Part shown: one piece after another, positions 24,528-31,491 of the stretch
How the letters are laid out: every line of letters starts with the position of its first letter
Numbering within the stretch: the first letter of the stretch is position 1
Assembly: GCA_016871685.1 (NCBI GenBank)
Contig: VHCM01000007.1
Span: forward strand, 1-45,393
Source of the DNA: Verrucomicrobiota bacterium
GTDB taxonomy: Bacteria > Verrucomicrobiota > Verrucomicrobiia > Verrucomicrobiales > Akkermansiaceae
Length of the DNA stretch: 45,393 nucleotides
Direction of reading: 5' to 3'
Notes under the pieces: model-generated
What the model was told of the DNA's origin: nothing
Database searches by the model: none
Seen by the model: the letters and a program-made list of their open reading frames with translations, nothing else
Program-made: the position numbers and the translations under genes

Positions 24528-25372
24528 GCACTCGCAATCCCGTTGGCGATGAATCGTCGCGATCGCCCTTGGCCGGTTGTCTGATCCTGATCATCGCGGT
24601 GCTCGTGCTGGTGTTTCTGATTGTCTTCTCGACCTTGGTGCTGTTCCGCCAGCATGCGGAAATCGCGAAGTTCACCTTTGCGGAGCCCGTGGCGATCGAG
24701 ATTGCCTCTTTGCCGGGCAACGAGCAACCGCTGGGCTTGCTCGCGGAGGAGCTGCGCCGGTTCCAGCTCGCACTCGATCGCGACGAAACCGCGGAGCTGC
24801 GGCTCGATGCCGCCGCGATCAACCTCGCGATCGCGGCGTTCGACGAGTTCGCCGACCTGCGCGGCACGTTCCGCATCACGGACATCGGAGTCGACACGAT
24901 GCGCGTCGCGATTTCATTTCCGCTCAATGGTCGGCCGCGGTTGGCGCGCGGAGACGAACCGGGTTGGATCGCCTCGGACCGCATGTACCTCAACGGGACG
25001 ATGATCGCACGGCCCGCGCTGACCAATGGTGAATTGGTCCTTGAGGTGATCGCCCTCGAGGTCGAGGGCCGTGTCGTGCCGGAGGAATTCATCGGCCGCC
25101 TGTCGCCATACCGGATTTGCGAGCGCTATCGCGACCACGCGTTCATCGGCCCGGCGATGAAGCGGCTCACCCGCGTCGGCCTGGCCGATGGCCGGTTGGT
25201 CCTCACCAGCATCCCCGGCGAATCGCCGAAGGATACGATCGGCAGGGACCAGGTCGACAGCGCCGCAAGCCGGTTTTTCTCCGTGTTTGCGATCGCCGCG
25301 AGCGTTTTCCTTGTCTTGGCCGGGTCCTTCGTGTTCATCGGGCTCCGCGCCCGGTCGCGTCGGTCCGGTTGA
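24524..25372 (+). CDS. two-TM protein of unknown function, coupled to tatC
   Basis: A 282-residue protein with one transmembrane segment near the N-terminus (GCLILIIAVLVLVFLIVFSTLVLF, about 18-41) and one near the C-terminus (about 247-272). The approximately 200 residues between should lie outside the cytoplasm or fold as a periplasmic domain with beta strands. No catalytic motif is seen. Its start overlaps the tatC stop as ATGA, so the two are co-translated; a role in envelope biogenesis or protein export is an inference from position only. Confidence 0.7.
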   Translation: MSTRNPVGDESSRSPLAGCLILIIAVLVLVFLIVFSTLVLFRQHAEIAKFTFAEPVAIEIASLPGNEQPLGLLAEELRRFQLALDRDETAELRLDAAAINLAIAAFDEFADLRGTFRITDIGVDTMRVAISFPLNGRPRLARGDEPGWIASDRMYLNGTMIARPALTNGELVLEVIALEVEGRVVPEEFIGRLSPYRICERYRDHAFIGPAMKRLTRVGLADGRLVLTSIPGESPKDTIGRDQVDSAASRFFSVFAIAASVFLVLAGSFVFIGLRARSRRSG

Positions 25373-25425
25373 ACTCCCGGATTTCCAGACAATTCACCCG
25401 ATTGGTTCCGTTCACTCATCACCGC

Positions 25426-26901
25426 ATGAATCCCATTGCCTCCCGCCTCCTCGTGCTTTCCCTCGGTCTCGCCCCCGCGCTGTCCGCTCTGGAATCTGCC
25501 GATTCAGCCACCAGCGCCGCCGTCGCCGTCGAGGCGGCAGCCTCGGCATCCGAAGCCAAGCCCAAGCCCGATCCCGAACTGGAGTCCAAGCGCAAGGAGT
25601 TCGAAAAACTCGCCACCGACAACAAGCTCGAAGGCGAGCGCCTCAGCCACCAGCTCAACTCGCTGCGGGCGGAAATCACCAAACTACGCACCGAGCGCGA
25701 ATTGCTCGGCGAGAAGAAAGCCGCCGACGCCGCCAAGCGCGAGGCGGAACTCAACAAGGACCTTGGCCGACTCGAGGCGCTGCAAAAAGAGCAAGAGGCG
25801 CTGTCGATCGAAAACCGACTCGAGGCCGAGCGGCTGACCCGTCAGACCAACGAGCTGCGCGCCAACATCACCCGCACCAAGCTTGAGCGCGAATGGATCG
25901 CCGAGCAGCAAGCGCTCGAAGCCGCCAAACGTCAGGCGGCGATGAAAGAGGAACTCGCCAAGATCGACGGCGAAATGGAGCGCATCGCCAAGGAAAGCGA
26001 ACTCAACAAGGTGCGGGCGGAGAAACTCGCCAACGAACTCAAGGTCGCCCAGACCGAGGCGGCCCTCCAGATCTCGAAACTCCAGGCCGAAATCTCGCGA
26101 TTTGAAACCGCCGACAAACGCGATGGTTTCGCCGACACCCAGCCGGTGTACCTGAAAAAACCGCTGCGCGACGATGGCATCGTCGTGGTCTCCGACCGCC
26201 GCATTTCCCTCAACGGCATGATCATGCGCGGCACCGCGGACTACGTCACCGAGCGCATCCATTACTGGAACAACAAGGACCGCGAACTGCCGATCTTCAT
26301 CGTGATCGACTCCAGCCCGGGCGGCTCGGTGATGGAGGGCTACCGCATCCTCAAGGCGATGCAGTCGAGCGATGCGCCGGTGCACGTCGTCGTCAAGTCG
26401 TTCGCCGCGTCCATGGCCGCCGCCATCACCACGCTCGCCAAAGAGTCGTACGCATACCCCAATGCCATCATCCTCCACCACCAGATCAGCTCGACACTCT
26501 TCGGTCCATACAACCTCACCCAGCAGCGCGAGTTGCACGAGGAAAGCCAGCGCTGGTGGAACCGCCTGGGCAAGCCGATCGCCGACAAGATGGGCATCTC
26601 GACCGACGAGATGATCAAGCGCATGTACGAACGCTCGACGAGCGGCGACTGGAGCGAATTCGCCACCGAGGCACAGAAGCTCAAGTGGGTGAACCACGTC
26701 GTCAACGGCATCGACGAGACCTCCTTCGTCAAGGACCCCGACGTCGAGAGCGCCAAGGACAAGCCGGCCAACCAGCCGCAGCGCATCACACTCGTCGAGG
26801 AGATCGACGCCAATGGCAAGCCATTCATGTGGCTGCCGCGTCTCGAGTCCAAGGACGTGTACTACCTGCACAACCCGGACGGCTACTACCGCATGCGCTG
26901 A
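25426..26901 (+). CDS. exported ClpP-like serine protease with coiled-coil stalk
   Basis: A 491-residue protein. A signal peptide (about 1-21, LSLGLAPALSALE) is followed by a charged coiled coil from about 50 to 230 and a ClpP/crotonase-fold domain from about 250 to 435. The nucleophile is S329 in KSFAASMAAA and the histidine is H352 in ILHHQIS; IDSSPGGSVMEGYRIL matches the oxyanion-hole strand of ClpP. The coiled coil consists of repeats that begin NKLEGERL (66), NRLEAERL (130) and NKVRAEKL (194), exactly 64 residues apart. Ordinary ClpP is cytoplasmic and lacks both additions. Without a partner unfoldase in the envelope it may cut accessible peptides or be a membrane-protease relative. It lies 53 bp after the two-TM gene. 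Confidence 0.88.
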   Translation: MNPIASRLLVLSLGLAPALSALESADSATSAAVAVEAAASASEAKPKPDPELESKRKEFEKLATDNKLEGERLSHQLNSLRAEITKLRTERELLGEKKAADAAKREAELNKDLGRLEALQKEQEALSIENRLEAERLTRQTNELRANITRTKLEREWIAEQQALEAAKRQAAMKEELAKIDGEMERIAKESELNKVRAEKLANELKVAQTEAALQISKLQAEISRFETADKRDGFADTQPVYLKKPLRDDGIVVVSDRRISLNGMIMRGTADYVTERIHYWNNKDRELPIFIVIDSSPGGSVMEGYRILKAMQSSDAPVHVVVKSFAASMAAAITTLAKESYAYPNAIILHHQISSTLFGPYNLTQQRELHEESQRWWNRLGKPIADKMGISTDEMIKRMYERSTSGDWSEFATEAQKLKWVNHVVNGIDETSFVKDPDVESAKDKPANQPQRITLVEEIDANGKPFMWLPRLESKDVYYLHNPDGYYRMR

Positions 26902-26952
26902 TGCGCCGCGCATCCCGGCCGCGGCACCGCACCGGAGCGCATCGACCCGATC

Positions 26953-27735
26953 ATGCTCGAGGACGACTTCTGCGATGTGCTGCGCAAGGCGCTTGCCGGC
27001 CGCGGCATGACCCCCGACTCGCTCGCAGCCGCGGCCGGTATCGAGATCGACCGCATCCAGCGACTGATGCGCGGGGATGTCGATCCGGAGGCCGCCGCCG
27101 CCGCAGGCAGCGCGCTCGGGCTCGATCCCGATGCCTGTCGCAAGCATCCGTCATACCAACCACCCGATGCGGAAGTCGCGGGCATCACCAGGCTCGAGCT
27201 GCCGTTTGCCGGCGGATCCGTCAACGTCTGGTGCATCGCCTGCGATGATGGTTTTGTCGTTTTTGACGCCGGTTTCGATGTCGACGAATGCCATGCGGCG
27301 TTGCACCAAGTCCGGCCGGATCCGCCGCAGCACGTGTTCGTCACCCACGGTCATCGCGACCACACTGGCGCGCTCGCCGACTGGTCACGGCTCGGTGCCG
27401 TCATCCACGGGCCTGCCGGCATTGCGGCATCGGTCATGCAGCCGGGCGACGCACGGACTTGCGGATCTCTCGTGATCACCGCCTGCGATCTTTCGGGGCA
27501 CGCATCACCCGCGCTGGGCTACCTCGTCTCCGGACTGGACGTGCCGGTACTCGTCACCGGCGACGCGATGTTCGCCGGATCGATCGGCGGATGCGCCACA
27601 CCCGCGGCCTACCGCCACGCACTCGAGCGGCTTCGCGCCGTCCTCGCCCCGCTGCCGGGAGAAACCGTGCTGCTGCCGGGGCATGGTCCGCCCACCACAC
27701 TCGAGGCCGAACGCCGCGCCAATCCGTTTTTGTGA
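26953..27735 (+). CDS. metallo-beta-lactamase-fold hydrolase with N-terminal HTH
   Basis: A 260-residue protein. Residues 1-65 resemble a small Cro/C1-type helix-turn-helix (LAAAAGIEIDRIQRLMRGD and a second helix pair). The MBL domain follows with the complete metal set: H132, H134, D136, H137 in THGHRDHTG, H183, D204 (TGDAMFAGS) and H244 (LPGHGPPT). This is the glyoxalase II-like arrangement with two metals. Substrate is unknown; the fused HTH-like part may be a protein-interaction module rather than DNA-binding. It follows the ClpP-like gene by 51 bp and converges with the carbonic anhydrase gene. Confidence 0.85.
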   Translation: MLEDDFCDVLRKALAGRGMTPDSLAAAAGIEIDRIQRLMRGDVDPEAAAAAGSALGLDPDACRKHPSYQPPDAEVAGITRLELPFAGGSVNVWCIACDDGFVVFDAGFDVDECHAALHQVRPDPPQHVFVTHGHRDHTGALADWSRLGAVIHGPAGIAASVMQPGDARTCGSLVITACDLSGHASPALGYLVSGLDVPVLVTGDAMFAGSIGGCATPAAYRHALERLRAVLAPLPGETVLLPGHGPPTTLEAERRANPFL

Positions 27736-27742
27736 CGCGGCC

Positions 27743-28252
27743 TCAGCGCGCGAGATACTCGCGCGACACCCGCACGTATTTCTCCGCCCAGTAGCGGATG
27801 CCTGCCTGCTGCTCCTTGGTGAGCGCGCGCACCACCTTGGCCGGCGACCCGAGTACCAGCGAGCCAGGCGGGATCACGGTGCCTGCGGTCACCAGCGCCT
27901 TGGCACCGATGATCGAGCGCTCGCCGATCACCGCGCCGTCGAGGATCACCGCACCCATGCCCACCAGCACCTCGTCGCGGATCGTGCAGGCGTGGATCAC
28001 TGCCGAGTGGCCGACGGTGACGAATTCACCGACGTGGCAGCCGTATTCATCGGCCAAGTGCACGACGACGTTGTCCTGGATGTTCGATCGCGCGCCGATG
28101 ACGATTTCATTGATGTCGCCGCGCAGGGTCGTGTGATACCAGACGCTCGATTCCTCGTGCAGGGTCACGCGGCCGATCAGGTCGGCGCTGGACGCGACAA
28201 AGGCGGATGGGTGAATCACGGGCGTGATCCCGCGGAAGGATTCGATGGCCAT
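27743..28252 (-). CDS. gamma-carbonic anhydrase-like hexapeptide protein
   Basis: A 169-residue left-handed beta-helix protein of the gamma-carbonic anhydrase/YrdA family. The three metal histidines fit H65 (VVVHLADE), H82 (TVGHSAVIH) and H87; the arginine/aspartate pair in TLRGDINEI and the repeated [LIV]Gxxxx hexapeptides are typical. It probably forms a trimer in the cytoplasm; whether it hydrates CO2 or is inactive, as several YrdA-like proteins are, cannot be decided. ATG 28252 is used (MAIESFRGITPVIHPSAF), divergent from pdxH with about 90 bp between. Confidence 0.92.
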   Translation of the reverse strand: MAIESFRGITPVIHPSAFVASSADLIGRVTLHEESSVWYHTTLRGDINEIVIGARSNIQDNVVVHLADEYGCHVGEFVTVGHSAVIHACTIRDEVLVGMGAVILDGAVIGERSIIGAKALVTAGTVIPPGSLVLGSPAKVVRALTKEQQAGIRYWAEKYVRVSREYLAR

Positions 28253-28345
28253 GGAGCGAGGGTAGGGGAGGCTTGCCGCTTCCGCAAGTGGCGGAGACGC
28301 GGATGAGCGCTTGCAGGGGAATGCCGGCCCGTCTAGGGAATGGCC

Positions 28346-28981
28346 ATGGATCTTGCCGACCTGCGCAAGGAATACTCGGACCGCGGCTTGCGGCGGGAGG
28401 AATTGGATGCCGACCCGGTGAACCAGTTCGCACTTTGGTTTCGTCAAGCCACGGATGCCGGGGTGCACGAGCCCAACGCGATGACGCTCGCGACTGTGGA
28501 TGCCGGTGGCACGCCGCTGCAGCGCACGGTGCTGCTCAAGCGCTTCGATCGCGATGGCTTCGTCTTCTTCACCAACTATGGCAGCCGAAAGGCCGCGCAG
28601 ATCGCGGCGAATCCGAAGGTCTGCCTGCTGTTCCCGTGGATCACGCTCGAGCGCCAGGTGATCATCCAGGGAGTCGCGGAGAAGATTTCCACTGCTGAAT
28701 CGCTGCGGTACTTCCTCACACGTCCGCGCGAATCGCAGATCGGCGCGTGGGTGTCGAACCAGAGCGATGCGATTGCGTCGCGCAAAGTGCTCATGCAGAA
28801 GCTCGACGAGATCCGCAGCCGGTTCCGCGACGGCGAGGTGCCGCTGCCGTCGTTCTGGGGCGGCTACCGCGTCACCCCCGCAACCATCGAATTCTGGCAG
28901 GGCGGGTCCGCGCGCCTGCACGACCGGTTTCTCTACACGCGCCGGGACGCCGGATGGGAAATCAGCCGGCTCTCCCCTTGA
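28346..28981 (+). CDS. pdxH: pyridoxamine 5'-phosphate oxidase
   Basis: PdxH oxidises pyridoxine or pyridoxamine phosphate to PLP using FMN. The protein has 211 residues with family blocks [49 protein letters not shown] and the C-terminal [24 protein letters not shown] 28346 has an AGGGA about eight bases upstream; an in-frame ATG at 28340 would leave that sequence too close. The PLP made is used by SufS, encoded in the same window, though no direct operon link exists. It converges with sufE. Confidence 0.95.
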   Translation: MDLADLRKEYSDRGLRREELDADPVNQFALWFRQATDAGVHEPNAMTLATVDAGGTPLQRTVLLKRFDRDGFVFFTNYGSRKAAQIAANPKVCLLFPWITLERQVIIQGVAEKISTAESLRYFLTRPRESQIGAWVSNQSDAIASRKVLMQKLDEIRSRFRDGEVPLPSFWGGYRVTPATIEFWQGGSARLHDRFLYTRRDAGWEISRLSP

Positions 28982-28999
28982 GGCGCGCGGCAGCCGCAA

Positions 29000-29416
29000 T
29001 CACGCCGACGCATACGCCAGCGCGCGCTGCTTCATCTGCGTGGCCATCAGGTTGAGCGCGTTGGCGCGGGTGGGCGCGAGATGCTCCTTGAGCCCGGTGC
29101 GGTCGATGAACCCGAGGTCGGCGGTGAGGATCGCTTCGGGCGTCTCGCCATCGAGCACGCGGATGAACAACGCGATCATCCCCTTGGTGATCAGCGAGTC
29201 CGAATCCGCGTGGTAGCGTACGTGCCCGTCTTCGCATGTCGCGTCGAGCCACACTTGTGACTGGCAACCGCGGATCAGGTGGTCGGGATTCTTCGAGGCC
29301 TCGGGCATCGGCGGCAAGCGTCTGCCGAGGTCGATCACGTACTCGTAGCGCTCGATCCAGTCTTGGAACACGGAGAGTTCCTCAATCAAGCGGTCTTGTT
29401 TTTCGGTGATGGTCAT
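29000..29416 (-). CDS. sufE: SufE sulfur acceptor
   Basis: A 138-residue SufE-like protein that takes persulfide sulfur from SufS for Fe-S cluster assembly. The active-site loop is LIRGCQSQVWL; TKGMIALFIRVLDGETPEAI is the typical helix-turn after it. ATG 29416 leaves four bases to the upstream DUF1080 gene; a GTG at 29431 would overlap it by 11 bases. It is the last gene of the minus-strand run and was probably joined to it by position; sufS lies 9 kb away. Confidence 0.92.
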   Translation of the reverse strand: MTITEKQDRLIEELSVFQDWIERYEYVIDLGRRLPPMPEASKNPDHLIRGCQSQVWLDATCEDGHVRYHADSDSLITKGMIALFIRVLDGETPEAILTADLGFIDRTGLKEHLAPTRANALNLMATQMKQRALAYASA

Positions 29417-29420
29417 CGTC

Positions 29421-30188
29421 TCACTCGTCACCAGCCGGAGCCTCTTCCGCGCTCTCTTCGCTCGCCTCGTTCTTTGCTTCCTCGGCCTGCTTGCGCTTGC
29501 GCTCCTCGGCCAGTTTCTCCCATGGGCGGATGCGCAACTCCTTGAACTCGACTTTCATCGGCGGACCGGCGTGAAGCTGCAGGGCGATGATGCCCTTGGC
29601 TGCGCGCTTCTCCTTGTCGGTGTCGCGCGTCTCGGCCACCAGATGGCCGTTGACGAAGTGGCGCAGCGACACACCGCGCGCGATGAGCCGGTAACGGTTC
29701 CATTCGCCGAGCCGGGTCGGTCGCATCTCAAGATCGCCCGTGACCTGCGGCCCGCCCTCTGCCGCGACGACGACCCGCTGACCGTGCTGGCAGAGGACAC
29801 CGCGTCCGCGTTCATCATAAAGCATCGCAAGATAGCGGGGGTCGGCATGCAGGTCGAACTGATAGCCGCCGACGATCCACGACCCGGCGTCGATCACCTT
29901 GCTGCGGTACTGCACGCCCGAGTTGTTGTCGCCGGTGACGCGCGCGGAAAATTCGAGTTCGAAATCGCCAACCTCGCCGTCCTGCCAAATCAGAAACGTG
30001 TTTTGCCGGAGCTTGTCTTTCAACTCCTCGGTGCTGCCGACAATCGTGCCATCCTCGACGCGCCATACCCGCGTGTCGCCGGACCAGCCGTCGAGGTCTT
30101 TGCCATTGAACAGCGGCCGCCAGCCGTCGTCGGCGCGGACCTGCTGCAGAATGATGAGGGAACAGCAGGCAATCAGTGCGGATTTCAT
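29421..30188 (-). CDS. DUF1080 / 3-keto-disaccharide hydrolase domain protein, secreted
   Basis: A 255-residue protein with a signal peptide (about 1-19, LIILQQVRAD) and a concanavalin-like beta-sandwich of the DUF1080 family. Family blocks: WRPLFNGKDLDGW, FELEFSARVTGDNNSGVQYRS, YQFDLHADP, GEWNRYRLIARG and GIIALQLHAGPPMKVEFKEL. Members act on 3-keto-glycosides, for example 3-keto-trehalose, in the periplasm or outside. The C-terminal 35 residues are a highly charged Lys/Glu/Ala tail. It follows the TIM-barrel gene by 118 bp in a set that also holds ThuA and a PVC dehydrogenase. Confidence 0.9.
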   Translation of the reverse strand: MKSALIACCSLIILQQVRADDGWRPLFNGKDLDGWSGDTRVWRVEDGTIVGSTEELKDKLRQNTFLIWQDGEVGDFELEFSARVTGDNNSGVQYRSKVIDAGSWIVGGYQFDLHADPRYLAMLYDERGRGVLCQHGQRVVVAAEGGPQVTGDLEMRPTRLGEWNRYRLIARGVSLRHFVNGHLVAETRDTDKEKRAAKGIIALQLHAGPPMKVEFKELRIRPWEKLAEERKRKQAEEAKNEASEESAEEAPAGDE

Positions 30189-30306
30189 GGGAATCGGATG
30201 GGGGAGTGGGATGGGAATGAAATCAAACAGAACGCGGTGGCGAATCGGATCAGCCGGTTCGCATGTCCTGATGATCTTCGTGCATGCGGCTCCGCGCAAG
30301 CCCGCA

Positions 30307-31302
30307 TCACCGGATTGTAGCGAGCCAGCGGGCGGCCTCCGCCAGTCCATCGGCCACCACCTGCGCGTAGCCCCGCCCCCGGCGGGTGTCGACGCCGAAT
30401 CCGCAACCGAGCGCGCGCAGCGGCTCGAGCGCCGGGTCGGCGTGGTCGAACACCTCGACGAGTACCTCGCGGAGTTGCCCGGTCGTGGCGGCGGCCTCCA
30501 GCAAGGTGCCGATCGATCCGTCGTCGGACAGGCAGCCGCGGGTGGTCCGGGCAGAGGCGTGGAAGACGCCGAGTTCACCAGTGGCGGCGATGTCGCGGAT
30601 GAGCGAGACGTTCCGCTCAAGCGGCAAGCCCGAGTCGCCGCAGTGCGCGGCATCGACCATCAGCTTGAAGAACGGTCGGCCAAGCGCACGGTTGATCTCG
30701 CGGACGAAGGTCCACGCGCGCTCGAGACAAGTGAAGGTGTGGAACTCACCGGGACGAAGGAATTCGATGTGCCACGATTCCACGCACGACCCGGGGAGCG
30801 CGGCCTCCTCGACGATCCTGCGGTGGAGGCGCACGTTCTGCGCGACCGCCGCGTCAAAGGCCGCGCCCTCGCGCCGCGTTTCACGGGGATCCATCCATTG
30901 CTCGATCGAGGTGGATGCGATCTGGCGGATCCCGTGGTGCATGGCAAGTCGCACGCCGGGCAGCATTTGCCCAACCACCCGGTCTTCATCGGCGGAATTC
31001 ATCGGGTTGGCCCCGGCAACCATCAGCACCAGCCCGACCTCCATGCCGAGTGCGCGAAGTTGGCTGATGAGTTCCGCCATGTCATCGGCATCAGCACCGG
31101 GAAACGTGGAAACCTGCACGCACTCGATCGCCAACGGCGTGATCCCGCGAAGTGCGGTCAGGCCTGCGACGACCCGCAGTTGGCCGGACTCGTCGCGTGG
31201 CAGTCGGCCATGCGCGTCGGGCACCAGGCTGTGGGCGAATCCGAGATGGGTCGGCACAACGCCGAGCCGCACGGCCGGACGTGGTGGGGGAGTTGCGTTC
31301 AT
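30307..31302 (-). CDS. TIM-barrel protein, sugar phosphate isomerase/epimerase-like
   Basis: A 331-residue cytosolic protein without a signal peptide. Alternating strands and helices, and metal-type residues in WHIEFLRPGEFHTF, KLMVDAAHCGDSG, GVFHASARTTRG and VEVFDHAD (Glu, Asp-His, His, Glu) fit the xylose-isomerase-like AP_endonuc_2 barrel, where divalent metal supports keto-sugar isomerisation or epimerisation. I do not recognise a specific subfamily. Neighbours (ThuA, PVC dehydrogenase, DUF1080) suggest that its substrate is an oxidised or keto sugar. Confidence 0.7.
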   Translation of the reverse strand: MNATPPPRPAVRLGVVPTHLGFAHSLVPDAHGRLPRDESGQLRVVAGLTALRGITPLAIECVQVSTFPGADADDMAELISQLRALGMEVGLVLMVAGANPMNSADEDRVVGQMLPGVRLAMHHGIRQIASTSIEQWMDPRETRREGAAFDAAVAQNVRLHRRIVEEAALPGSCVESWHIEFLRPGEFHTFTCLERAWTFVREINRALGRPFFKLMVDAAHCGDSGLPLERNVSLIRDIAATGELGVFHASARTTRGCLSDDGSIGTLLEAAATTGQLREVLVEVFDHADPALEPLRALGCGFGVDTRRGRGYAQVVADGLAEAARWLATIR

Positions 31303-31353
31303 GGTGTCAAATGAACACGGAATACGTCATTCCCTGTTGATCTTGCGGGAATG

Positions 31354-31474
31354 GAACCACTGATTGCACTGATTTTACAGATGAATGATTCAGATGGATG
31401 AAATCACCAAACCGTACAGAACATGAACCGCATGATCTTTTGAAATCAGTGCCCATCCGCGCAATCAGTGGTTC
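31354..31474. repeat. inverted-repeat element (GAACCACTGATTGC)
   Basis: GAACCACTGATTGC (31354-31367) and GCAATCAGTGGTTC (31461-31474) are exact inverted repeats; GCACTGATTT next to the left arm recurs inverted next to the right arm. The 121-bp unit is AT-rich, holds no gene and fills most of the gap between the TIM-barrel gene and the cytochrome gene. Similar sequences (ACTGATTxCACTGATT) are, from memory, widespread intergenic repeats in several phyla. Confidence 0.7.
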
Positions 31475-31491
31475 TATTTCGATCTTCGGGA

